DNA from: Haematobacter missouriensis
GTDB taxonomy: Bacteria; Pseudomonadota; Alphaproteobacteria; Rhodobacterales; Rhodobacteraceae
Assembly: GCF_000740775.1 (NCBI RefSeq)
Contig: NZ_JFGS01000017.1
Coordinates: 1-64,000, forward strand
Direction: 5' to 3'
Length of the DNA: 64,000 nt
Shown: positions 1 through 7,434 of the stretch, piece after piece
How the letters are laid out: each line of letters starts with the position of its first letter
Numbering within the stretch: position 1 is the stretch's first letter
Program-made: the position numbers and the translations under genes
Notes under the pieces: generated by a model
Told to the model about the DNA's origin: nothing
What the model saw: the letters and a program-made list of their open reading frames with translations, nothing else
Database searches by the model: none

Positions 1-71
1 AGCAGCGCATCCGGGGAGGATGCGTCCTCCAGCGACGCGCGTGTCGCCGCGGGAATGTCACGATCCGCCAT
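1..71 (-). CDS. Phage tail protein, N-terminus only (partial)
   Basis: Only the first 23 codons are inside the window. The frame opens with an ATG at 71 and begins MADRDIPAATRASLED, without a stop up to base 1. It overlaps the end of the upstream tail gene by 14 bases, as is common in this operon. Starts such as 'DIPAALxAHL' are typical of distal tail proteins (DUF2163/BR0599-like) that follow the tape measure and the next tail gene in gene-transfer-agent-like and HK97-type tails. The family is inferred from position and a short motif only. Confidence 0.5.
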   Translation of the reverse strand, partial: MADRDIPAATRASLEDASSPDAL

Positions 72-549
72 CGAATGGGACCCCCTCCTGCACGATGATG
101 CGATCGCCGTTTTCCTGCAGCACGTAATCGCCATTCTCCTGCAGCAGATACCCGTCTGGGACATCCGCCGGGAAAGACATGATGCTGAAAGAGAGTGCGA
201 TGCACCGGGTATCGGGGGCAGCCCGGCGCTGCTTGCTCACCTGATACGGCGGGCTCCCCTTGACGATCTTCCACGCCGACCGTTTCCGCGTGATGGGATG
301 TGAAAACTCGAACGGCAAGACACCATACCGGAGAGTGGTCCGATACCACGTCTCGAATGCCACGAACTGCGCCACCGTCATCAGCCGCATGTCGAGCGAG
401 TAGACCTCCGGCGCCCAACTGGACCGCGGACGTTCGACAGGCGGGCCAACCTCCGGCTCGAAGCTGACACGGTTGTCCTGCAACCCGCCCTCGACCGACA
501 GCGGCATGATGCAGTCGGGCACTTCGAAGGGCCATTGCTGGATGTTCAT
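58..549 (-). CDS. Minor (distal) tail protein, unrecognised family
   Basis: A 163-residue protein encoded directly after the tape measure gene. Its ATG overlaps the tape-measure stop (ATGA), which suggests translational coupling. The C-terminal third carries a short internal repeat (YLLQENGDYVLQENG), a turn-rich beta pattern often seen in phage tail proteins. No signal peptide or membrane segment is visible. Position downstream of the tape measure suggests a tail-tip or distal tail component. The precise role cannot be told from the sequence. Confidence 0.75.
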   Translation of the reverse strand: MNIQQWPFEVPDCIMPLSVEGGLQDNRVSFEPEVGPPVERPRSSWAPEVYSLDMRLMTVAQFVAFETWYRTTLRYGVLPFEFSHPITRKRSAWKIVKGSPPYQVSKQRRAAPDTRCIALSFSIMSFPADVPDGYLLQENGDYVLQENGDRIIVQEGVPFDGGS

Positions 550-2981
550 CGCTTGGTCACCGATGTTCTGAGGCCGTTGCGCTGGCGCAAACTCTTGTCG
601 GCCATGCCGCTGGAAATACCGCGATTGACCTCCTGCATGACGAGCTTGGTCGTCTCGCGCCCATTCGCGCTGCGGGTTGTTTCCTGATCGACTCGATCCA
701 CGCGACCGGTCGTCTGATTGACGATCTGGATATTCCCGCCCCCCTGACGCGACGGATAGGACATGCTGGACGGGCCGACGTAGCCGCCGGAAGCAAAGCC
801 GCGCAGCCCACCGCTGTTGATGGCCTCCAGGAGCGCCCTATTTTGCCGGGTCGCGCTCGCCCGCACGACAAACTCTCCATCGGACAGCATTGCGGGCACG
901 CTGTCACTGGTAGCGCTTCCGGGTCCTGAGATGTACCCGCCCCCTGCCGCGCGGACGAGAGGGACGAATCCACTCGATCCGAAGACGTTCGGCATCAGGC
1001 TGCCCAAAAGGCGGAACGTCGCTTCCTGAGCCGCCATGGCGGCGAGACGACGTGCGAGATCGGAAATTGCTTCTCCGGCGTTCTGGCTTCCGCTGACGAT
1101 GCCGTCGAAAAGCCCGCTGAAACTGCTGCGAAGCTCATCGGAGACCGCCGATGCGAAATGTCCGGCCTGCGTGAACTCATCCCCCAGGGATTGTGCCGCA
1201 CGATTGTAGGTATCCTGGCTGATCGCTCCCGCCTTGAGTAGGACGTTGAGCTTGTCCATCTCCAGCGCATATTGCTCCGCCGCTGTACGGGTGGAGTTGA
1301 AGACCTGTTCTGCGTCGCGGGCCATTTCCTTCGCGGCGCGCTTGGCATCTTTCTCTGACTCTGTCTGCGCTTTCCGGGCTGCTTTCCGGGCCTCGCTCTC
1401 CGCTTTTCGACGCGCCTCGGCCTGCTCTCGTTCCCAGCTCGATACATCGTCCATCGTGAAAACGTTCGGGTCAGGCTCGCGGTAATTCCACGGGTTGATC
1501 TCGCCTCGACCACCGCCGGTGTTCTCTTGCGCAAGCCGGTTGCGCAGCGACATGGCATCGAGAAGGTTCGATGCGAGCCGGTTGGCCTCATCCGCTGCCG
1601 TGGTGATGCCCGGCGCAATCTCTGCCGTGGCTGCCACAAGCTGACGCGTCGCATCCTCCCCCGCCACGATATTCTTGAGCAGGGTCAGCTGCTCCGCACT
1701 CAAGTCCTCCTGTGACAACAACATGTCGGCGGCCAACGCCCGCAGTTGCTCAAATGCGGTCAGCTGCTCTTGCGGCCCCGCCGCGGTGCCGAGCGCGTTC
1801 AGGGCGTCATACAACTGCCGGGCCTGCTCATCTGTCAGGCTCAGCTCATCGCGGAGAAACCGCAGTTGACCCGTCTCGCTGGCCGCGTAGCCGCGGAGGC
1901 TGTCGATCATTCCGGGCTGACTGACTTCGGTGATGCCGCCGATTGCGGTGTCCAGCGCCTGGCGCGCGTCGATCCTCGCCAGTGTGCGCTGCGCTTCGAC
2001 CATCTGCCATAGCTGCTCTGTTACTTCGCCGTACTTATCCCGCAGCTTGGTGAGATCGCCGTCTGCATACTGCGAAGTGATGGACCGGAGATCACTGATG
2101 GCGGTGTTAACCTCCTTCAGCCGCTTGGCGACATCCGCCGATTCATCCCCAAAGAGGCCCATGGCATTGAGGAGGGGAAAGATCACGGCTGCAGCAACAC
2201 CGGCTAGCGCACCAAATGTGCCAAGCGGGCCCAGAACCTGCGGGAGCTGCTGCCCCATGACTTGCAGGATGCTTGTGCCGGCGCCGAGCTGGACGGCCAT
2301 GTCACCGAACTGAGCTGCGGTGTTCTGGATGATAAAACGTTGCTGGCCGGTGACATTGCTCAGCTTGCCGACGACGCCTGTCGCCTTGTTCCCTGCCACT
2401 GCGAAGCTGGCGTATTCCTTGTTCAGAGTCTCCAGTGCCGTCTCGTATTGCCGCGCTGAAATCGCGCCCATCTGCTGAGCACGATTGAGCACGTCCAGCT
2501 CTGCCTCATATCGCTTGGATGCCGCGTAGAGGGGGTCGAATTTCTGACGGAGAGTATCCATTTCGGCCGCCATGGCAGCCGCGCCAGCACGACCGCTGCC
2601 CGAGGACGCCCCGGCGCCATAGGCCCGGTTCATCTTTTCCAAAGCCGCTTCATACTGCGCTGCAGATATGGCACCCATGCGATGCGCCTTGTCGAGCTCT
2701 CCCAGCTCCTTGGCATATGCCTGCGATGCAGCGTAGATCGGGTCGAATTTGGTCTTGAGCCGCTCAAGTTCGGCCCCGAACACATCCGCCGATCCTGCCG
2801 CAGTCTTCGCAATGGCTTCGCCTGACTTGGCGATTGATTCTGAGACCCCCTTGTTCATGTTGGCAAAACGCTTCTCGACTTGATTAGCGCGTCTTGTAAC
2901 CTGAGCCTCCATGCGGGCGAGGGACTTTTCGAGCGCCAGAATGTTTGCCTCGACCCGGAAGGTAAGCGCGTTTTCGGCCAT
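546..2981 (-). CDS. Phage tail tape measure protein
   Basis: An 811-residue protein, the longest in the structural block, which sets tail length and is threaded through the tail tube. It begins with a coiled-coil region and has two related repeats of about 50 residues, each with FDP-[IL]-YAAS near its start and MGAISA-x-QYE-x-AL near its end. A third, more diverged copy (KAGAISQDTYNRA) lies further on. A hydrophobic stretch in the middle (around LAGVAAAVIFPLLNAMGLF) fits the usual tape-measure transmembrane segment. The C-terminal part has a Lys/Ala/Glu-rich helix, then a Gly/Ser-rich end with 'LSDGEFVVRASAT', a typical C-terminal tape-measure signature. Confidence 0.92.
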   Translation of the reverse strand: MAENALTFRVEANILALEKSLARMEAQVTRRANQVEKRFANMNKGVSESIAKSGEAIAKTAAGSADVFGAELERLKTKFDPIYAASQAYAKELGELDKAHRMGAISAAQYEAALEKMNRAYGAGASSGSGRAGAAAMAAEMDTLRQKFDPLYAASKRYEAELDVLNRAQQMGAISARQYETALETLNKEYASFAVAGNKATGVVGKLSNVTGQQRFIIQNTAAQFGDMAVQLGAGTSILQVMGQQLPQVLGPLGTFGALAGVAAAVIFPLLNAMGLFGDESADVAKRLKEVNTAISDLRSITSQYADGDLTKLRDKYGEVTEQLWQMVEAQRTLARIDARQALDTAIGGITEVSQPGMIDSLRGYAASETGQLRFLRDELSLTDEQARQLYDALNALGTAAGPQEQLTAFEQLRALAADMLLSQEDLSAEQLTLLKNIVAGEDATRQLVAATAEIAPGITTAADEANRLASNLLDAMSLRNRLAQENTGGGRGEINPWNYREPDPNVFTMDDVSSWEREQAEARRKAESEARKAARKAQTESEKDAKRAAKEMARDAEQVFNSTRTAAEQYALEMDKLNVLLKAGAISQDTYNRAAQSLGDEFTQAGHFASAVSDELRSSFSGLFDGIVSGSQNAGEAISDLARRLAAMAAQEATFRLLGSLMPNVFGSSGFVPLVRAAGGGYISGPGSATSDSVPAMLSDGEFVVRASATRQNRALLEAINSGGLRGFASGGYVGPSSMSYPSRQGGGNIQIVNQTTGRVDRVDQETTRSANGRETTKLVMQEVNRGISSGMADKSLRQRNGLRTSVTKR

Positions 2982-3215
2982 CTAGAACCCCACAATACCC
3001 ATCTCGCGCGCCTCCTCGTCGGTCCATGACGATGTGCCAGATGCTTTCTTGCCGCCGTGGAACTCGACCATGCCCTCCATGCAGCAGGCGAATTCCCAAA
3101 GGCTCATTGCGTCGACTTCGCGCGGCGTGAAGCCCGCTTTGGCGCCGCCTTTGTAGAAGGTACTGAACTTCCACTTTCCAGGGGGCTCATCGCCCCCGTC
3201 TGCTCCCCCACGGGG
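2982..3215 (-). CDS. Tail assembly chaperone, downstream frame (gpT-like, reached by -1 frameshift)
   Basis: An open frame between the tail chaperone ORF and the tape measure, ending in TAG one base before the tape measure ATG. It encodes a compact domain containing FTPREVDAMSLWEFACCMEG. The frame has an upstream TGA at 3216-3218 and no ATG, GTG or TTG before the internal Met of 'DAMSLW', so it has no sensible start of its own. It lies in the -1 frame relative to the upstream ORF (3104-3517) and overlaps it by about 110 bases. This is the layout of lambda G/GT-type tail chaperones, where a fraction of ribosomes slip to make a longer fusion. A slip at the C-rich heptamer 3179-3185 would give a product of about 178 residues. 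Confidence 0.7.
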   Translation of the reverse strand, partial: PRGGADGGDEPPGKWKFSTFYKGGAKAGFTPREVDAMSLWEFACCMEGMVEFHGGKKASGTSSWTDEEAREMGIVGF

Positions 3216-3517
3216 TCATCGGCCACCCCCATGACCGCGGCGGCGATTACGAGACTGGCGGGCACGATGAACTCAGCAAGTGGATGTGCATCCGTCAGAC
3301 GCTGCATAAGGGATCGCGCCGCGCCCTCATCCATCCCCGCCCCGATCAGCCCATGTCGTAGGACCGAAAGCGGCATGTCGACCCGCCACCGACCGGTGCG
3401 GAGAGCCCCTAGAATTTCCATCGGCCCCGCGTCGCAGGCATCCTGGACTGCGCGTAGGCGACCGATGGGGAGCGCGAAATCATGCTCGCCGCCCGGCCAT
3501 GTCAGGGTAATTTTCAT
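3104..3517 (-). CDS. Tail assembly chaperone (gpG-like / GTA gp10-like)
   Basis: A 137-residue protein beginning MKITLTWPGGEHDFALPIG, which resembles the gene-transfer-agent gp10-type protein encoded between tail tube and tape measure. It probably coats the tape measure protein during tail assembly. It is translationally coupled to the tail tube gene: its ATG overlaps the preceding stop. The last 30 residues are Ser/Lys/Arg-rich and overlap a second open frame in -1 register, so the protein likely exists both in short form and as a frameshift fusion. Confidence 0.8.
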   Translation of the reverse strand: MKITLTWPGGEHDFALPIGRLRAVQDACDAGPMEILGALRTGRWRVDMPLSVLRHGLIGAGMDEGAARSLMQRLTDAHPLAEFIVPASLVIAAAVMGVADDPVGEQTGAMSPLESGSSVPSTKAAPKRASRRAKSTQ

Positions 3518-3972
3518 CAGGGGGCCGCTTTCGCCGTCCGCGTCGGGGTGCCGTCGAATTCGAACGCGATGGATGCCGAGACCTTCGGTCCCTTCGTCCG
3601 CGTGTGGTCGAGCTGGGTCAGGTATGCCGGACCGCTTTCATATTCGGTGTCACCGACGGCGGCGTTGAGGTTGCCGACGCGAACGTTCTTGGTGGCGCCA
3701 GAATAATACCAGTCCATCAGGAGCTCGTGCGACTGCTGCGCCCATGTGGCATCCGACGCGGACACCGTGACATTGAGCGCGCGAACTGACCGCTCCGTCG
3801 AATAAGGCAGGCTCTCGTCGTCGCAGTCCGCAGGGACTTCCGACGTGTCGACCTGCGTTGCGCGGCTGACGGTGATGTCTTTCAGCCCGCAGATTTTCGC
3901 GTAGGTTCCGGGGGTCTCGGTCTCGATCTCCAACACAAGCTGATGAAAGAACTCAGTGATAGGGGCAGCCAT
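3517..3972 (-). CDS. Major tail tube protein
   Basis: A 151-residue protein starting MAAPITEFFHQLVLEIETE. The start at 3972 was chosen because a GGAGA box lies about six bases upstream; a longer frame starting further upstream lacks this. The sequence has the features of phage tail tube proteins: KICGLKDITVSR near the N-terminus, then a W-containing middle region and a C-terminal 'GPKVSASIAFEFDGTP' beta strand. Position between the connector genes and the tail chaperones supports it. It polymerises into the inner tube of the non-contractile tail. Confidence 0.88.
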   Translation of the reverse strand: MAAPITEFFHQLVLEIETETPGTYAKICGLKDITVSRATQVDTSEVPADCDDESLPYSTERSVRALNVTVSASDATWAQQSHELLMDWYYSGATKNVRVGNLNAAVGDTEYESGPAYLTQLDHTRTKGPKVSASIAFEFDGTPTRTAKAAP

Positions 3973-4032
3973 TTCAGGTCTCCATGGCAAAAGGGCCGCC
4001 GAAGCGGGCCGTTGAGTTGGATTGTAAGGAAG

Positions 4033-4203
4033 TCAGCCCTTGCGGACCGGGATTGCCGCGCCCGCCCTGATGGCGGCTGCTATGAAATCACGCGGAAAGC
4101 TCTGAGGGGTGGGTTTTGCCTTTGCCCCGAACCCAATGCTTGCCTTCGGGCGACGCCAATGAAATTCGCGCAGAAACAGCGCCCGCGTCTGCCAGTCAGC
4201 CAT
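4033..4203 (-). CDS. Small phage protein of the head-tail region
   Basis: A 56-residue protein starting MADWQTRALFLREFHWRRP. Its start overlaps the end of the gp10-like gene by eight bases. The pattern (aromatic N-terminus, 'SFPRDFIAAAIRAGAA' C-terminus) resembles short proteins encoded between connector and tail tube genes in related phages; I know no function for them. Conserved position and overlap argue it is real. Confidence 0.6.
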   Translation of the reverse strand: MADWQTRALFLREFHWRRPKASIGFGAKAKPTPQSFPRDFIAAAIRAGAAIPVRKG

Positions 4204-4621
4204 TGAACGCCTTTTCTGCTGCCTTACGGACATTCCGACTCAGGCGGGCGCGGCCCTTGGTGCGATTGGCACGGATAGAGGGATAAAAGAATGGACTGGC
4301 AAGCATGTTCTCCGTGCCGAACTCTTGGAAGCGGGCGTAGAAGGCGTCCCCTCCGGCAGTTTTCCCGCCAGCGTAGATCGTAATCCGCAACTTGCTGTCA
4401 GAGCTTTTAGCCACCGTGCCAACGGCCAAGGTTCCTTCGGGCGCATCGCCCCACGTCCAGCCGATTGACGCCGCCAGCCTGCCGCTATCCTTCGGCACGA
4501 GGCGCTTCATCATGGCCACGATCTCGTTCGCGTTCTGCTCAAGCGTCTGCGTGGCGGCCTCCTGCACCGCACGCGGGAGAGCACGGAACCGAGCGCGGAG
4601 TTTTTCCAGCCCATCAACCAT
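4196..4621 (-). CDS. HK97 gp10-like head-tail connection protein
   Basis: A 141-residue protein of the HK97 gp10 family, beginning MVDGLEKLRARFRALPRAV. Family features seen are an N-terminal helix, 'RLVPKDSGRLAASIGW', and a central 'FYARFQEFGTENMLASPFFYP', in which the EFGT and P-F-F-P elements are characteristic. It acts in joining the completed head to the tail. It overlaps both neighbours by a few bases, so it belongs to a tightly coupled morphogenesis operon. Confidence 0.9.
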   Translation of the reverse strand: MVDGLEKLRARFRALPRAVQEAATQTLEQNANEIVAMMKRLVPKDSGRLAASIGWTWGDAPEGTLAVGTVAKSSDSKLRITIYAGGKTAGGDAFYARFQEFGTENMLASPFFYPSIRANRTKGRARLSRNVRKAAEKAFNG

Positions 4622-5021
4622 CGTTTTCCTCGATCAGTGCTTCGACCTGCACCACCCCATGCGTGGTGATGCCGTCAGGGTCGTCCATGATCTGGCAGAG
4701 GGCCACTTCCATGTTCACCAAGGCATCGACACCCATGTCCCCCTGCTTGTCGTGTAATGCCCGCTTGACCGCATCCACGATCTGCTTGCATGGCCATTTC
4801 CGCCCTTGGTCCCGCGACCAGACATCAACCTGCACCGTCTCCACGCGCCCTGTGATGCAGTCATAGTCATCGGGGAAGAAGCTGGACGGCCCAATCGTGA
4901 TGTGAGGATAATCGGCGCCATCCGGCGCCTGATCCCACGCCCGTTCGCCAACCAGCGCCGTTACCGCCGCATCCGCCTTGAGCGCATCCAGAATGACATC
5001 CTGCAACGCGACGCTCGTCAT
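4614..5021 (-). CDS. Tail completion / terminator protein (DUF3168)
   Basis: A 135-residue DUF3168-type protein (MTSVALQDVILDALKADAAVTALVG). The family includes tail terminator proteins that cap the head-proximal end of the tail tube. The conserved elements seen are the N-terminal helix, 'DYPHITIGP' and 'VQVDVWSRDQGRKWPCKQIVDAVKRAL'. It lies between the head-tail adaptor and the gp10-like gene with four-base ATGA overlaps. In many HK97-type phages gp10 comes before DUF3168; here the order is reversed. Confidence 0.9.
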   Translation of the reverse strand: MTSVALQDVILDALKADAAVTALVGERAWDQAPDGADYPHITIGPSSFFPDDYDCITGRVETVQVDVWSRDQGRKWPCKQIVDAVKRALHDKQGDMGVDALVNMEVALCQIMDDPDGITTHGVVQVEALIEENDG

Positions 5022-5347
5022 ACCGCCACCCCGGATTGTGCCGTGATTTCCAGTTGCCTGCGGTCCTCGGTCGGCATCACGGACCGGATGTTGTAGACCT
5101 CCCCGCTGCGAACGTCGCGCATCCGCCAGGACGCCTTGGCCTGCCGCGTCGCTGAGGTGCTGTAGACCGTTGCAACCACCGTGAGGATGCCTTGCAGACG
5201 CCCAGCCTGCACTTCCTCCCCGCCACGCAGATAGCGGATATGGGCGCGGGCTTCCGTGACCTCTTCCCAGCCGACCTCTACACCGCCGTGCCCGTCATCC
5301 GTCTTCGTCGGCTTGTCCAGCGCGATGTGATAATATCCCCCGCTCAT
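5018..5347 (-). CDS. Phage head closure / head-tail adaptor protein
   Basis: A 109-residue protein of the head-tail joining family (SPP1 gp16-like / PF05521). It has the usual 'DGHGGVEVGWEEVTEARAHI' segment and the closing 'GEVYNIRSVMPTEDRRQLEI', which matches the W/Y-x-I-R...D-R-R-x-LEI pattern of the family. It probably sits between the connector and the tail, closing the portal channel after packaging. It overlaps both neighbours by four bases. Confidence 0.9.
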   Translation of the reverse strand: MSGGYYHIALDKPTKTDDGHGGVEVGWEEVTEARAHIRYLRGGEEVQAGRLQGILTVVATVYSTSATRQAKASWRMRDVRSGEVYNIRSVMPTEDRRQLEITAQSGVAV

Positions 5348-5640
5348 GCCAGTGTCGGCGTCCTGCGGGGATAAATCATCGCCCGAACCGCTGCGGGTGG
5401 ATAGTTGTCCGGCATCAGCCCGTCCGGGTCGCTATCCGGGGTCTTGTAGAGCAGCCCCACCCAGAAGATCGCCGCGACCTTCATCTCCGGGGGGATGGGA
5501 TCGGGCGTCTCGGTCGCCTTCACGTATTCCAAGAGGCGATCCGACACCGCCGAAACCAGCAGTCCGATCGACGCGTCGTCCTCGTTGTGCAGGATTTGCA
5601 GGAGGGCTTTCGCCTCGTCCACCGTGACCAGATCAGCCAT
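5344..5640 (-). CDS. Head-tail connector protein (gp6-like)
   Basis: A 98-residue protein of the HK97 gp6-like DNA-packaging/connector family. The pattern 'VTVDEAKALLQILHNEDDASIGLLVSAVSD' is the typical all-helical start, and the end 'PPAAVRAMIYPRRTPTLA' corresponds to the family C-terminal 'hxRxLLxPxR' segment. It forms the ring directly below the portal. Its ATG overlaps the stop of the collagen-like gene. Confidence 0.88.
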   Translation of the reverse strand: MADLVTVDEAKALLQILHNEDDASIGLLVSAVSDRLLEYVKATETPDPIPPEMKVAAIFWVGLLYKTPDSDPDGLMPDNYPPAAVRAMIYPRRTPTLA

Positions 5641-6557
5641 TACCGCACCTGAAGGGGTTTGGTTTCGCGGGGAGCCTTCATCTCTCCGTCCTTTCCGTCT
5701 CGGCCTTTCTTCACCGCCAACCGCCAGCCCTTGCCGTCACCGGGCTTCTCGGTCGTAGGTTCCTGAGCCAGCCACAGATTTCCGCCGAATGTCGTCGCAT
5801 CGCCGCGGACATACTTTTCTCCGTCGCGGAAGATGCCTCGATCCACAAAGCCGGGCAGCGCGATGGACTTGACCACATCGCCGCGCTGGAATTGAGCGAT
5901 TGCGCGGCCCGTGTCGTCGTACACGAAGTCCACATCATCAAACCCGAACCCGTCAGCGCCGTCTTTCCCGTCGATGCCTGCCGCGCCGTCCTTCCCGTCA
6001 ACCCCATCACGCCCGATGACCGGTCCGAGAGACTTGACGCGGCCATCCGTCATCGTGGCAATCAGCGCCCCGTCGCGGTCGATCAGGAGATCAGCCACCC
6101 CGGCCCCATCCGCACCTTTTTCGCCGCGTTCGCCGTCCTTGCCGTCGGCTCCGTCCCTGCCCGGAACGCCGTCCGCGCCGTCGCGCCCGTTCTTCGGTGC
6201 CGGGATGGCCGAGAGAAAATCATCAACTCGCTTTTCGATGTCCGGCAGAACGTCATCGACGGTCACGCTGGCCCCGTCCTTTCCGTCGGCGCCATCCTTG
6301 CCGTCTTTCGGCACCGGGACGGCATCCAGATATGCCTTCACCTGAGCCGAGAGCGCGGGCATCACATCGTCAAGCGTCACGCTCGCACCATCTCGACCGT
6401 CTGCTCCGTCCCTGCCGTCGATAGGGGCAGGACGCTCAGCCATAGCCGCCTCTAGTGCTTCGATGCGGGCCAGAAGCGGCGCCGTGGCCTTATCCAGCAG
6501 ATCGCGCACAACCGGCGCAACACCCTCTGCCATGGCCTTTATTTCGGAGTGCTTCAT
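5640..6557 (-). CDS. Collagen-like repeat phage structural protein
   Basis: A 305-residue protein starting MKHSEIKAMAEGVAPVV at 6557; the longer open frame upstream runs through a region with a divergent plus-strand gene. After an N-terminal helix (about 1-40) come several blocks of Gly-X-Y triplets such as DGRDGADGRDGAS and KDGKDGADGKDGAS, separated by short non-collagen spacers of about 25 residues. The C-terminal part (KYVRGDATTFGGNLWLA) resembles a small carbohydrate-binding (CBM5/12-like) module, then a last GRDGKDGE. It is likely a trimeric capsid- or connector-associated fibre. Its place between portal and gp6 connector supports a virion role; the exact site is unknown. Confidence 0.8.
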   Translation of the reverse strand: MKHSEIKAMAEGVAPVVRDLLDKATAPLLARIEALEAAMAERPAPIDGRDGADGRDGASVTLDDVMPALSAQVKAYLDAVPVPKDGKDGADGKDGASVTVDDVLPDIEKRVDDFLSAIPAPKNGRDGADGVPGRDGADGKDGERGEKGADGAGVADLLIDRDGALIATMTDGRVKSLGPVIGRDGVDGKDGAAGIDGKDGADGFGFDDVDFVYDDTGRAIAQFQRGDVVKSIALPGFVDRGIFRDGEKYVRGDATTFGGNLWLAQEPTTEKPGDGKGWRLAVKKGRDGKDGEMKAPRETKPLQVR

Positions 6558-6567
6558 TTGGCGCCTA

Positions 6568-6717
6568 ATGTCCCAATTAGAGGATCTGATAAATGTGCTC
6601 GCCGACCCAAAGGTGTCTCCCTTGGTAAGGTCGGCAGCGCAACACGGCGTTGATGATTTGCGTACACGAATCAACGAACTTCGGTCCCACCTAACCCCTC
6701 CAGAGGACGCTGAGTAG
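6568..6717 (+). CDS. Small plus-strand ORF, possible moron gene
   Basis: A 49-residue frame starting MSQLEDLINVLADPKVSPL, divergent from the collagen-like gene and only ten bases from its start codon. The protein is hydrophilic and helix-rich (HGVDDLRTRINELRSHL). It stands on the opposite strand from all surrounding structural genes, next to another plus-strand gene. No strong ribosome binding site is seen: a GGAG lies about 18 bases upstream. I do not recognise the family, and coding status is uncertain. Confidence 0.4.
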   Translation: MSQLEDLINVLADPKVSPLVRSAAQHGVDDLRTRINELRSHLTPPEDAE

Positions 6718-6759
6718 ACAGGCCTCCTCGCTTGACTCCCTGCCCTCCGCCCCCTGACC

Positions 6760-7434
6760 ATGGACGCATTGGAATCAGGGGCTTTGCGCGTGGGCTGGCT
6801 TGTCGTCGCTTCGATCATCGCCATCATTTTTGTGACGCGGGCTTGGCTGAAAGAGCGTGGTGCAATGGACCGACATTTGCAGGAGGGCTATGGCCCTCCC
6901 GATCTACCGGATGGTTGGCAGATCAGTGAGAGTGGGAACCCAACGTTCCTCGGGCAAAACAGCCAGCGCAAGCGCATAAGGGCGACTGTGTTCGCCGACC
7001 AAGGACGCCGAACATTTTGGAAGTTCGTGGTTACTCGGGTGAACCTGAATGACGAAGACATGGACCGACATGACCCGTTCTACTCAAACCATTACTATTC
7101 ACAGAGCGATGCGCTCAATGAGTGCCAGAGGTTCATCCTAGGTCTCCCGCTGACCGCCACCACCTACCAGAAAGACCGCGACGCCGAACGTCTCCTGAAA
7201 GTCCCGTCCCTGTTGATGAAAGAGCGCGAGCGGCAGAACGAACTCGTGGCCAAGGTCGACCGCGGCAGAGCAAAGCCGGTCAACCTGCGATCCGAAGCAG
7301 AACAGCGGTTGAAGGCGGCAGAGCACCTGCATTCTTACATCGCCTCTCTTGGATGCTCAGCCTCTCAGACTGCGGAGGCCGACCATCTGATTGCGACCTA
7401 CAGGGAAATGCTTGCTCGCCTCCGTGAGATCTAA
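6760..7434 (+). CDS. Membrane-anchored hypothetical protein, probable moron
   Basis: A 224-residue protein with one N-terminal membrane segment (VGWLVVASIIAIIFVTRAW, about residues 12-30) followed by a soluble, charged domain. It is coded on the plus strand inside the minus-strand structural operon, between the portal and collagen-like genes, and ends four bases inside the portal gene's 3' end. This arrangement is typical of morons, genes expressed from the prophage that alter the lysogen. An exposed domain anchored in the inner membrane would fit superinfection exclusion or another membrane function, but there is no recognised family to confirm it. Start choice is uncertain; no clear ribosome site is visible. 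Confidence 0.65.
   Translation: MDALESGALRVGWLVVASIIAIIFVTRAWLKERGAMDRHLQEGYGPPDLPDGWQISESGNPTFLGQNSQRKRIRATVFADQGRRTFWKFVVTRVNLNDEDMDRHDPFYSNHYYSQSDALNECQRFILGLPLTATTYQKDRDAERLLKVPSLLMKERERQNELVAKVDRGRAKPVNLRSEAEQRLKAAEHLHSYIASLGCSASQTAEADHLIATYREMLARLREI

Noticed and set aside
5900-6450. Repetitive sequence in the collagen-like gene as a DNA repeat element
   Set aside because: The periodicity follows Gly-X-Y codons in frame, so it is explained by the protein.
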